Of a DNA stretch of 20,901 bases, positions 1-6,875 are shown piece after piece. The notes beneath the pieces were generated by a model. It saw only the letters and a list, made by a program, of their open reading frames with translations. It was not told the origin of the DNA and made no database searches. Source of the stretch: Victivallales bacterium (lineage in GTDB: Bacteria > Verrucomicrobiota > Lentisphaeria > Oligosphaerales > Oligosphaeraceae). Location: the NCBI GenBank assembly GCA_017963875.1, contig JAGCTA010000406.1, forward strand, positions 1 to 20,901, read 5' to 3'. Position 1 is the stretch's first letter. The number at the start of each line of letters is the position of its first letter. A program made the translations under genes and the position numbers.

Positions 1-1650
1 CATGCGGCGCAAAGCCTCAATGCGCAGGTCCTTCAAGGCAATCGTCGTTTCTTCCAGCATTGTTTCTGACGGACTTTCAAGCGACTGGATATCCCATGTC
101 GCCCGCAGAAGCCGTTTGGATTCTGCTATGAGGTCTGAGATGTCGATTTTCTGCTCCTTTTGAGATGATTCCCCATCTGCAGTAATATCTTCTGCATCAG
201 GGATAATGGAGACATAGAACGCATCACTGCGTGTGACGTTTGGCTTGGGCAGTCTGTTATCAACGGCGATGAGCATGCAGGCGATAACATCGCCAGGCGT
301 CAGTTTCATTGCCGAGATGTCCCACAGGAATGATGCATTGCACTCACGTGTCCCATGAGAATCTTTTGTAAGCAAATCACGGGAAGTCTGTTCCTTTCCG
401 ATAATGCGATAGACCAGGGCGAATTTGGTCAGGCCGAAATCGTCCGTGGCGTTGACGGAGAAACGGAGGGAATCTCGCGGTTTGAGTTTGGCATCCTCCG
501 CAGGCTCCTGCTTTTCAATGACGGGAGGAAGATCGGGCGTGACCGTGATGATGAAATTGCCAACAGTATGAAGTCGCTGATGCATGTCAGTTATGACGAC
601 ATCCCATGCCGTGGTCTTTTGCGGCACAAAGTCCAACGTGTACAGATTGCCTTTAGGCGTCATGGAAAGCAATTCATCTTCGGATTTCAAAGCGATGGCG
701 GAACCGTTTTCAATGGCGACTTCGAGTTGCACCGAGTCGCCGCCGACAATGGTGACATCGCTGAATTCATTGAAACTCTGTGGTTGCAATCCCGTGTATG
801 CCTGGGGAGATGTTTTCATACTAACGGATTTTACGGTGGGGATTGGATACGTTGTCAATTCCATCCAAGGCGTTTCAAGAAGGTCAGTGGTGATTTTATA
901 TTGGGTAGGGCCACTGATATCGTACAGGACGATTGAAGATTCGCCTGGTGAATCTTCAATCGGGTGCATTGGATATGTCTCGCAATCACCGCCAGAGGTT
1001 TGATAATGAATGGTCGCAGCGGTTGGGCCACGATGAACACCGACCTGCACACGGATGTCCGAGTGGATGAGAAAGGAATTTTCCTGTGGGGAAATGATGA
1101 CGATGCCCGTGGAGACGCCTGTGATTTTCTCCTCCAGCCAGCAGAAGGCCTTCTGGCAGACGGGGGAGAATTCTCCAAGGAGGATGATGGAGAGGATGGC
1201 TGTCAGTAGCAAGGGCAGACTATGGCGATAGCGTTTTCGTTGAGATGATAGGATTTGTTTTTCATTATCATCAAAGACGCGGTTGGTACGTTGAACAAGG
1301 AGCCGCTCCACATCGTTTAGTTTGTCGGCAGGTTGCTGTTCCAGTTCGATGGTGCAGTTCAGCGCGTCTTTGAATTGCGGTTCGGAACATTCGATGTCTT
1401 TTGCAACATTGGCGGCCTTGCGTGGATGGCGGAAGTCAAGAAAAAGAAAAAAGAACATGGAAAGAGCGCTGACAGCAGTGGCAAGGATGGTCAATTGCCC
1501 CGTGGTACTTTCTCGCAGACATGCAATACAGTCAACTGCCTGAAGCAAAAGCAGGAAAACTGCGATGAGTAAAATATGGATGGCCACTAGGCGCAGACGT
1601 CTGCGAAGTGTCTGGACGTGGGCGATATGTGTCAGTTGTGAGAAAATCAT
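1..1650 (-). CDS. DUF4175-like large membrane protein, N-terminal part (runs off left edge)
   Basis: An uninterrupted minus-strand reading frame of exactly 550 codons runs from an ATG at 1650 to the left edge without a stop. Three hydrophobic segments lie near residues 22-42, 53-71 and 144-159, with basic, linker-like sequence between the second and third. The rest reads as an extracytoplasmic beta-sandwich-type region with the motifs 'SPQAYTGL', 'VTPDLPPVIE' and 'DDFGLTKFALVY'. This layout resembles the DUF4175-like proteins of planctomycetes, verrucomicrobia and relatives. In those genomes they often sit beside MoxR ATPase, DUF58 and BatA/VWA genes, which would lie beyond the left edge here. 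The molecular function of the family is unknown. No clear Shine-Dalgarno precedes the ATG, so the start is probable, not certain. The plus-strand ORFs in this stretch are shadows of this frame. Confidence 0.75.
   Translation of the reverse strand, partial: MIFSQLTHIAHVQTLRRRLRLVAIHILLIAVFLLLLQAVDCIACLRESTTGQLTILATAVSALSMFFFLFLDFRHPRKAANVAKDIECSEPQFKDALNCTIELEQQPADKLNDVERLLVQRTNRVFDDNEKQILSSQRKRYRHSLPLLLTAILSIILLGEFSPVCQKAFCWLEEKITGVSTGIVIISPQENSFLIHSDIRVQVGVHRGPTAATIHYQTSGGDCETYPMHPIEDSPGESSIVLYDISGPTQYKITTDLLETPWMELTTYPIPTVKSVSMKTSPQAYTGLQPQSFNEFSDVTIVGGDSVQLEVAIENGSAIALKSEDELLSMTPKGNLYTLDFVPQKTTAWDVVITDMHQRLHTVGNFIITVTPDLPPVIEKQEPAEDAKLKPRDSLRFSVNATDDFGLTKFALVYRIIGKEQTSRDLLTKDSHGTRECNASFLWDISAMKLTPGDVIACMLIAVDNRLPKPNVTRSDAFYVSIIPDAEDITADGESSQKEQKIDISDLIAESKRLLRATWDIQSLESPSETMLEETTIALKDLRIEALRRM
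930..962. repeat. 13-bp perfect inverted repeat with 7-nt loop inside the DUF4175-like gene
   Basis: The arm at 930-942 (CGATTGAAGATTC) is the exact reverse complement of 950-962, separated by seven bases. It lies inside the coding frame and encodes roughly IEDSPGESSI. There is no T-run after it on either strand, so it does not look like an intrinsic terminator. The repeat is directly visible; any function is unknown. Confidence 0.85.
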
Positions 1651-1812
1651 CTGTCGTGCCAAATTGGTGAAAAGAAAACGTCTTTCAATAATATAGTCCA
1701 ACAAGTGTAAAAATTGAAAAAGGTATTATATTTATATTTAGTTTTAAGCAGGATTTGGTATGTCTGGCTTTGGACAATGAATGAAAATGCCTTTGATGGG
1801 GGCAATGTTACA
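1651..1812. promoter_or_regulatory. Divergent AT-rich intergenic region, probable promoters for both flanking genes
   Basis: This 162-bp gap separates the minus-strand DUF4175-like gene from the plus-strand EIIA-ATPase operon, so it should hold promoters for both. For the minus strand, a TATATT-like -10 (1690-1695 read in reverse) lies 17 bp from a weak TTCAAT -35 (1713-1718). For the plus strand, TTGAAA at 1714-1719 is a possible -35, followed by the AT-rich run 1724-1740, but no -10 box sits at ideal spacing. The two candidate -35 elements overlap. Exact boxes are guesses. Confidence 0.35.
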
Positions 1813-2277
1813 ATGAAGTTATCGGAATTATTGTCATCAAGTCTGATAAAAATGGAAATGACATCCACGGACAAGAGGGGTGTCTTTGAGGAACTTGTCG
1901 AAATGTTGGAAAGCGAAGGGCTTATCAAGGACAGGGAAGAGGCCCTTGCGAGAATTGAAGAGCGGGAAGTGAAAATGTCCACGGGCATTTCCCATTGGCT
2001 GGCGATGCCCCATGGAAAGTTGAAAGGGTTGCCGCAGTTGGCGATTGCTGCCATGGGGATTTCCAAAAGAGGAATTGACTACGGCGCATTGGACTATGAA
2101 CCAGTCCATATTGTCGTGCTTGTGTTTTCCGAAGACGGTCATCCGATGGAACACATCGAGACGCTGTCGGATATTTTAAGGATTTTTTCTTCAGACCGTT
2201 TTATCCGAATGGTTTGTGATGCACAGAGCGCCGATGAAGTTTTGCAACTTATCAAGAATGAAGAGAGTTCATTATGA
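1813..2277 (+). CDS. PTS EIIA-like phosphocarrier protein (fructose/Ntr-type EIIA domain)
   Basis: The 154-residue product matches a stand-alone PTS EIIA type-2 domain, as in the EIIA of fructose or mannitol systems and in PtsN. It opens 'MKLSELLSSSLI' and has the phosphorylation motif 'LAMPHGK', with candidate phosphohistidine His67. It ends with the family's 'HIETLSDILRIF' helix. Such proteins accept phosphate from HPr and pass it to a sugar permease or act as regulators. No EIIB, EIIC, HPr or EI gene is nearby, so a regulatory role is more likely than sugar transport (inference). The frame is open back to 1714, but the domain's usual start is the ATG at 1813, with a G-rich run at 1797-1801 upstream. 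Its TGA stop (2275-2277) overlaps the ATG of the ATPase stalk gene, which implies translational coupling to the ATPase operon. Confidence 0.87.
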   Translation: MKLSELLSSSLIKMEMTSTDKRGVFEELVEMLESEGLIKDREEALARIEEREVKMSTGISHWLAMPHGKLKGLPQLAIAAMGISKRGIDYGALDYEPVHIVVLVFSEDGHPMEHIETLSDILRIFSSDRFIRMVCDAQSADEVLQLIKNEESSL

Positions 2278-2330
2278 GTTTGGATGATTTGTTAAATCGC
2301 CTTATTTCCGTGGAAGACGAGGCGGATTGA
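2274..2330 (+). other. First 18 codons of the ATPase G/H-like stalk gene, ended by an in-frame TGA
   Basis: An ATG at 2274, overlapping the EIIA stop in an ATGA arrangement, opens a frame reading MSLDDLLNRLISVEDEAD. It is closed by TGA at 2328-2330. The same frame continues past the stop as the coiled-coil ORF at 2334-2591. The 18 residues look like the usual N-terminus of a short V-ATPase peripheral-stalk subunit, so this is probably the broken or recoded 5' end of one gene, not a separate leader peptide. Confidence 0.7.
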
Positions 2331-2333
2331 ATA

Positions 2334-2591
2334 GTGGCGGCAGCGAATGATGAGGCTCGTAACATTTTGACGGATGCTCGAAAAAAAGCATCAGAGGCAG
2401 AGTCATCGGGACATGAGGTGGATGCCAAGGACGCCGAAGACATTATCGCAAACGCAGTTTCCAAGGCGGAACGGGATAAGGAAATTCAATTGGAAAAAGC
2501 ATCAGAGGAGCATGAGGAACAGGCCAAAGCCTTTCGTGAAAAACTGCTTGGGAGGCGGAAACTCGCGGTGGATGCGCTGTTGGGAATTTGA
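2334..2591 (+). CDS. V/A-type ATPase peripheral stalk subunit (G/H-like), main part downstream of an in-frame TGA
   Basis: This 85-residue frame, from a GTG at 2334, is almost entirely Ala/Glu/Lys/Asp-rich helix ('NDEARNILTDARKKASEAE', 'AERDKEIQLEKASEEHEEQ'), as expected for the G (Thermus) or H (archaeal) subunit. That subunit pairs with subunit E to form the peripheral stalk. Read through the TGA from the ATG at 2274, the product would be about 105 residues, the normal length of the family. As it stands, translation may restart at GTG 2334, where GAGG at 2319-2322 could serve as a weak ribosome binding site. The alternatives are a nonsense mutation, a sequencing error or readthrough. The assignment rests on coiled-coil composition and operon position, since the family is poorly conserved in sequence. 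Confidence 0.65.
   Translation: MAAANDEARNILTDARKKASEAESSGHEVDAKDAEDIIANAVSKAERDKEIQLEKASEEHEEQAKAFREKLLGRRKLAVDALLGI
2383..2508 (+). repeat. Pair of 15-bp direct repeats within the stalk gene
   Basis: The 15-mer AAAAAGCATCAGAGG occurs at 2383-2397 and again at 2494-2508. The copies are 111 bp (37 codons) apart and in the same frame, encoding similar coiled-coil segments (KKASEAE and EKASEEH). They could be traces of an internal duplication or simply the result of low-complexity helix composition. Confidence 0.6.
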
Positions 2592-2624
2592 AAATGACAC
2601 AATGCTGAAAGCATAAAACTCTAA

Positions 2625-3647
2625 ATGACTGAATTGACTCAAAATGCCAGGGCTGAATATCTGTTTGCCCGCATACATGCTCTACGTGCGAGAGCATTCC
2701 ACGGCGCGGCACTTCAGGAACTTGCGCGCGCTGGCAGTGAAGAACAGTTTTTAAGGGTGCTTCATAATAATGGCATCGAGGTGGATGAACAACAGGCATT
2801 TTCAAAATCGTTGCAAATACGTGAATTGGGTATTCTCAATGGGCTGATGAAGCAGATGCGCTCTTCATTGGCGTCTTTTTACCATGCGTTCATGTTTAGG
2901 ACGTTTTATAAAAATTTAAAGACGCTTTTGAGGTTTCGCTATTTTCAGGACGATACCTTGACGCTCCAGTCGCTTCTTGTTCCCATGCCGTTTGGAATGT
3001 CGTGGGATGTGCCTCGAATTCTTCGCGCGGAATCTCTTGAAGACTTTCTGACCTTGATCCATATAGATGAAAACATCGATGATGTCGGAAGTTGTATCAG
3101 AAAACTGATGAAGACTCGCGACATGATATTGGCGGAAAGTGAATTGGAGCGCCTGTCATACGGCGGGGTGCTTTCTTCGGCGAAAAGACTGCCAAATATA
3201 CTTCGTGGTGACGCAGTTAGGCTGGTTTGCAATGAGATTGACGTTCAGAATATCAGCATGATGTTGCGGAATGTCAGTATGTATCATTACAAGCCAGAGC
3301 GAATGTCCCAGATGTGGTTGGAAGGCAGCGATTCTCTGTCTGTGGATTTGCTGACTGAAGGTTCCCGATGCAAGGAAGTCCGCGAGGCGATTGACCTATT
3401 GCCAGACAAGTATCGCAGCATCCTTTTGAAGAAATCAGGTGGTGAACTTCAGGATTTGGAGGATACCGTTTGGAAATTGTCGTTGAAGGACGCGAAAAAA
3501 ACGCATTCGCAGACATTGGATTTTCGCCAGCCGCTGGTGGCCTATCCATTTCTGTTGCATTTTGAAAGCGTTAACCTCTGCCGAATCCATGAATGTGTCC
3601 ATTTCGGAATGTCCCCGAAAGAAATCCAGGGAATGCTTATTGACTGA
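2625..3647 (+). CDS. atpC (V-type): V/A-type ATPase subunit C (AC39/d-type socket subunit)
   Basis: The 340-residue product has the length and helical character of the AC39/subunit C family. This cytoplasmic funnel joins the central stalk (D/F) to the membrane K ring. The start 'ARAEYLFARIHALRARAF' is typical of the family's first helix. Later Leu/Arg-rich helices include 'RLVCNEIDVQNISMMLR' and the C-terminal 'PFLLHFESVNLCRIHECVHFG', equivalent to the family's 'PFLAYLLAKEREVRNLR'-like end. The gene sits between the stalk gene and subunit I. In the well-known Thermus and Enterococcus operons, C instead lies between E and F. The ATG at 2625 has only a poor Shine-Dalgarno, so translation may partly depend on coupling to the upstream gene. 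Confidence 0.85.
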   Translation: MTELTQNARAEYLFARIHALRARAFHGAALQELARAGSEEQFLRVLHNNGIEVDEQQAFSKSLQIRELGILNGLMKQMRSSLASFYHAFMFRTFYKNLKTLLRFRYFQDDTLTLQSLLVPMPFGMSWDVPRILRAESLEDFLTLIHIDENIDDVGSCIRKLMKTRDMILAESELERLSYGGVLSSAKRLPNILRGDAVRLVCNEIDVQNISMMLRNVSMYHYKPERMSQMWLEGSDSLSVDLLTEGSRCKEVREAIDLLPDKYRSILLKKSGGELQDLEDTVWKLSLKDAKKTHSQTLDFRQPLVAYPFLLHFESVNLCRIHECVHFGMSPKEIQGMLID

Positions 3648-3667
3648 AAAAAAGTGGGAAATGCACA

Positions 3668-5458
3668 ATGTTTAAACCTGTAGAAATGTGCAAAGTGAAT
3701 CTTCTGGTGCTGAACCGACATGTCGCCGAGTTGACGAATCGGCTTGGCAAAATGGAGGTAATGCACCTTGTGGATGCCAATGAACAGTCCTCAAGGCATC
3801 TACTGAAAAGTCAGGAGGCAGGGGATACCCATCTTTTGAATCAGTTGTCGGGCAAATGCAGCCGCCTGATACGCCAGTTGAATATTCCAGATGGCAGTGA
3901 AAAGGCGACAGAATTGCCGATTCAGAAACTGAAGGAGCGGCTGAATGAGATTGATCGACAGTATGGGGAGAACAACCGTGAACTATCGGAACTTCTGACT
4001 CGCGTCAATAATGCAAAACAGGCGCTTTGGGAGGATAATCCAGCAGACCAGGAGTCTTTGCAAGATGTCGCAGATGAGGAAAACGCAAGGCAGATCAATG
4101 CAAAAGGCAAATTAGCTGAAGGCATCCAAGAGAGTGCCAAGGCAGATGGCGAGCCACAGACAGAAAGTCTTGAGGAACTACAGGGCAATTTGGCTTTATG
4201 CAAGGAAAAAATGAGCCGTTTGGCCAATGAGAATGCGTCTGAACTGCGAGCCATGAAATCCCAGATTGAACAAATGGAGATGATGCAGGATATACAGGGG
4301 CATTTTGGTCATTTGAAGCGTTTGACCTGCATTTCAGGCTGGATTCCGAAGAGTGAATTGGATGCTGTTAAAGCAGTCGTGGCTGAAGTAACAGAAGAAA
4401 CAGGCATGGTTCAGGTCGTTTCCGCGTCAAAGGACGCGAGAGTGCGTTTGGGGAAGGAAAAGGTTCCTACCAAGATGAACGGAAATGCGTTTACGCGGCC
4501 ATTTCAGATGCTGGTCAGCAATTTTGGCATGCCTGCCTATAACGAGATTGATCCGTCTCTGTTCTTCGGGATATCATTTGTCCTATTGTTCGGCTATATG
4601 TTTGGCGATATCGGCCAGGGGCTGGTGCTGGCCTTGGTCGGACTGTGGGCGAAGTTTACCAAACGTGAGTTCGGAAAAGCAGTTCGGGATGCTGGCATGC
4701 TGTTGATGATGTGCGGTTTGTGCGCCATTTGCTTTGGATTCGCATACGGGAGTGTTTTTGGCTATGAGCATTTGTTTGACTCCTTGTGGGTCAATCCAAT
4801 GAAGTCATCGGATGTCGCGGAACTGCTGCTGACTGCAGTCGGCGTTGGTACCGTGTTCATTTCCATAGCGATTATTTTCAACATCATCAACCATATTCGT
4901 GCAAAACGACTGTTTGACGGAACCGTGGAGCGGTTTGGCATCGTGGGCTTGCTGTTTTTCTGGTTCTGTCTTTTCCTTGGTGCCTGGCTGATGTCTGGCC
5001 ATGAATTCTCCAAATGGATGCTTGTGCCGCTGGCATTGCCGTTGGTGTTGATATTTGTCAGGGAGCCTCTTCACAATGCGCTTCACCACCATGGATTGTT
5101 TCAGGGAGGCTTCATAGGCGTTTTCCTTGAATGCTGCATAGGCGTGATGGAGACATTGACGGGCTATTTCAGCAGTACGGTTTCCTTCGTCCGTGTGGGG
5201 GCTTTTGCGATTTCCCATGCGGCCTTGTGCTTTGCGGTATTTACGCTTGCAGGCATGATGAGCAATGTCGCCTTTGGCGGTTTGTTGAAGATTCTCATTA
5301 TCGTCTTAGGCAATATTTTGGTTATCTGCTTCGAGGGCATGGTGGCGATGATACAGTGCGTCCGACTGGAATATTACGAATTGTTCGGAAAGTATTTTCA
5401 GGGGGACGGCATTCCGTACAGCCCGTTCTGCCTGAAGAAACAGGAACAAGGTAATTGA
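3668..5458 (+). CDS. atpI (V-type): V/A-type ATPase subunit I (a-type membrane stator)
   Basis: The 596-residue product has the two-part structure of subunit I. The cytoplasmic N-terminal half (about residues 1-290) contains a long charged coiled coil (about 75-215). The C-terminal half begins near 'EIDPSLFFGISFVLLFGYMFGD' and has about eight hydrophobic segments. Subunit I carries the ion half-channels beside the K ring and anchors the peripheral stalks. Two conserved membrane arginines are visible: R509 in 'SFVRVGAF' and R566 in 'IQCVRLEYYE', the latter followed by the family's 'LFGKYFQGDG' end. Length is slightly below the usual 630-660. The gene lies 20 bp downstream of C; the start ATG at 3668 has a weak GGGA-type ribosome site. 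Confidence 0.93.
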   Translation: MFKPVEMCKVNLLVLNRHVAELTNRLGKMEVMHLVDANEQSSRHLLKSQEAGDTHLLNQLSGKCSRLIRQLNIPDGSEKATELPIQKLKERLNEIDRQYGENNRELSELLTRVNNAKQALWEDNPADQESLQDVADEENARQINAKGKLAEGIQESAKADGEPQTESLEELQGNLALCKEKMSRLANENASELRAMKSQIEQMEMMQDIQGHFGHLKRLTCISGWIPKSELDAVKAVVAEVTEETGMVQVVSASKDARVRLGKEKVPTKMNGNAFTRPFQMLVSNFGMPAYNEIDPSLFFGISFVLLFGYMFGDIGQGLVLALVGLWAKFTKREFGKAVRDAGMLLMMCGLCAICFGFAYGSVFGYEHLFDSLWVNPMKSSDVAELLLTAVGVGTVFISIAIIFNIINHIRAKRLFDGTVERFGIVGLLFFWFCLFLGAWLMSGHEFSKWMLVPLALPLVLIFVREPLHNALHHHGLFQGGFIGVFLECCIGVMETLTGYFSSTVSFVRVGAFAISHAALCFAVFTLAGMMSNVAFGGLLKILIIVLGNILVICFEGMVAMIQCVRLEYYELFGKYFQGDGIPYSPFCLKKQEQGN

Positions 5459-5513
5459 CATTTTGGAGTCTCGTTGGAATTTTATTTTGAATAAAAAAGG
5501 CAGTCAACAAAAC

Positions 5514-5519
5514 AAGGAG
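5514..5519 (+). promoter_or_regulatory. Strong ribosome binding site for subunit K
   Basis: AAGGAG lies eight bases before the ATG at 5528. It is the clearest Shine-Dalgarno in the ATPase operon and sits in an A-rich, probably unstructured leader. This suits the many copies of K needed per enzyme. Confidence 0.75.
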
Positions 5520-5527
5520 CAAAAACA

Positions 5528-5893
5528 ATGAAAATCAAGCAAGCAGTGAATTTGTCTCGTGTCGTGGTGGTCATAATGTGCCTGTTCATGGTTGGCATGA
5601 TGTCGTATGCAGCAGAAAGTGTGGCGGAAGCGGCACCAGCAGATGCAATTGCCGAGGCCGTTCAGAATCCTTCGGCAGCAACAGACGCGGGTTTTAAGTA
5701 CCTTGGCATTGCAGTCATCATGGCATGCGGCAGTTTTGCCGCCTCACTGGCTGTCGGGAAAATCGGCGCGGCGGCCATGGGAGCCGCAGCGGAGAAGCCC
5801 GAATTACTTGGAAAGGCGATTGCGTTTGTGGGGCTAGGCGAGGGAATTGCGCTGTTTGGATTCCTTATCAGCCTGATGATGCTAAACAAGTAA
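5528..5893 (+). CDS. atpK: V/A-type ATPase subunit K (c-type rotor ring proteolipid)
   Basis: The 121-residue product has a hydrophobic N-terminal segment (about residues 10-28, ending 'MMSYAAES') that looks like a signal peptide. An Ala-rich linker follows, then one two-helix hairpin. The second helix holds the ion-carrying carboxylate, Glu105, in 'FVGLGEGIALFGFLI'. The short single-hairpin form with a leader resembles the Thermus V/A-type ring subunit and not the four-helix Enterococcus NtpK. Glu105 is followed by Gly, not the Ser/Thr seen in sodium-binding rings, and no Gln is seen at the expected place in helix 1. Proton coupling is therefore more likely (inference). A 69-bp gap with a strong ribosome site precedes the gene. 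Confidence 0.92.
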   Translation: MKIKQAVNLSRVVVVIMCLFMVGMMSYAAESVAEAAPADAIAEAVQNPSAATDAGFKYLGIAVIMACGSFAASLAVGKIGAAAMGAAAEKPELLGKAIAFVGLGEGIALFGFLISLMMLNK

Positions 5894-5909
5894 GCGATGC
5901 GTGTTGATC

Positions 5910-6245
5910 ATGGGAATGCCCTATTATATCATCGGCGATGAGGAGACAGTGCTCGGATTCAGTTTCGCTGGAGTCCAGGGAACTGCCGTCTCAACGGCAG
6001 ACGATGCACGGATGGCTTTCAGGGACGCCGTCGCCAATTCAGAACTGGTTGTCCTCATTATCACCGAAGACGTGGGGAACATGCTGGAAGCGGAGGTGAA
6101 GGAGCATCGTTATGCGGCTAAGCCGCCATACGTGACTGTAGTCGAAAGCGTTCGCGGACCTAAAGGGCAGAGGACTTCACTTTTTGACCTTATCAAGGAA
6201 GCCGTTGGAGTCAAAATATCCAATGATGACGGGGAAAACGAATGA
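5910..6245 (+). CDS. atpF (V-type): V/A-type ATPase subunit F (central stalk)
   Basis: The roughly 110-residue product has the family hallmark 'YYIIGDEETVLGFSFAGVQG' at its N-terminus and 'LVVLIITEDVGNMLEAEV' in the middle, matching the Rossmann-like core of subunit F. This subunit binds the tip of subunit D in the rotor and modulates catalysis. The frame can start at GTG 5901, ATG 5910 or ATG 5916. None has a clear Shine-Dalgarno, and homologues begin just before the 'YYIIGDEE' motif, so 5910 or 5916 is preferred. The stop overlaps the ATG of subunit E by four bases (ATGA), implying coupled translation. Confidence 0.9.
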   Translation: MGMPYYIIGDEETVLGFSFAGVQGTAVSTADDARMAFRDAVANSELVVLIITEDVGNMLEAEVKEHRYAAKPPYVTVVESVRGPKGQRTSLFDLIKEAVGVKISNDDGENE

Positions 6246-6847
6246 ACGAACAGGAAAAGAGACTGCGTGAAGCCGTTCTGGCTGAAGCCAAACAGGAAGC
6301 CGACGGCATTCTTGCGGACGCCAGGAAAAGCGCGAAGGCGTTGGCAAGGAAATCCGCCGACGCGATTCGCAAGGCGCATGATGCTGTAGTCGCCGTCGCC
6401 AATGAGACTGCCAGAAAAAAAAGCGAAATGGTGGCGGCTGGGACAAAGATGGATATCAAGCGCCTTTGGCTTGAATGCCAGGAAGAATGCATTGATGGCG
6501 TTCTTCGTGAAACACTGGATGAAGCGGAAAATGCATCGGGGAAATTGCTGGAGAAGTCATTGGGGGCTTTGGCTCAGGAGGCGATGGCGGCAATTGGCAA
6601 TGAACCATGCAGTGTTACTGTCGGAACAGCGGCAGCACAGATTGTGACGGAATCATGGCTTGAGGAAAAGGCGAAGAAGGTATTTGGAACCAATGCAAAA
6701 GTCTCGTACGTCATTGAACATGATGATAGCCTGTCAGGCGGCATGGTGTTCAAGTCGAAAGATGGGCGGAAGACATTTGACAATACATACGTTCGCCGTT
6801 TGGAGAGAATGCACGACGAGTTACGTCTGCTACTTGTAAATGATTGA
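6242..6847 (+). CDS. atpE (V-type): V/A-type ATPase subunit E (peripheral stalk)
   Basis: The 201-residue product begins with a long Ala/Glu/Lys/Arg-rich helix (about residues 1-70, 'AKQEADGILADARKSAKALARK'-like). It ends in a small globular domain with 'VIEHDDSLSGGMVFKSKDGRKTFDNTYVRRLERM'-type sequence, which matches the family's 'GGvvv...dG.i.vdnTf..RLe' pattern. E forms the coiled peripheral stalk with the G/H-like subunit and caps the A3B3 head. The start ATG overlaps the subunit F stop. In the Thermus and Enterococcus operons E precedes C and F, whereas here it follows F. Confidence 0.9.
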   Translation: MNEQEKRLREAVLAEAKQEADGILADARKSAKALARKSADAIRKAHDAVVAVANETARKKSEMVAAGTKMDIKRLWLECQEECIDGVLRETLDEAENASGKLLEKSLGALAQEAMAAIGNEPCSVTVGTAAAQIVTESWLEEKAKKVFGTNAKVSYVIEHDDSLSGGMVFKSKDGRKTFDNTYVRRLERMHDELRLLLVND

Positions 6848-6875
6848 AGGATAACTGTTTTAGGATAGAACTTTG

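Noticed and set aside
355..1003. Plus-strand ORFs at 355-936 and 584-1003
   Set aside because: They lie opposite a continuous 550-codon minus-strand frame with membrane segments and domain motifs, have no recognisable motif, and lack ribosome sites.
1714..1812. An N-terminal membrane extension on the EIIA protein (start at 1714 or 1777)
   Set aside because: Those codons lie in the AT-rich promoter region, and the conserved domain begins exactly at the ATG at 1813.
2328..2372. Selenocysteine insertion at the TGA in the stalk gene
   Set aside because: No convincing bacterial SECIS hairpin is seen just after the TGA, and a redox residue in a coiled-coil stalk has no clear role.
5528..5893. F-type ATP synthase c subunit
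   Set aside because: The gene sits among V/A-type subunits, has a Thermus-like leader, and its inter-helix segment is shorter than in F-type c subunits.
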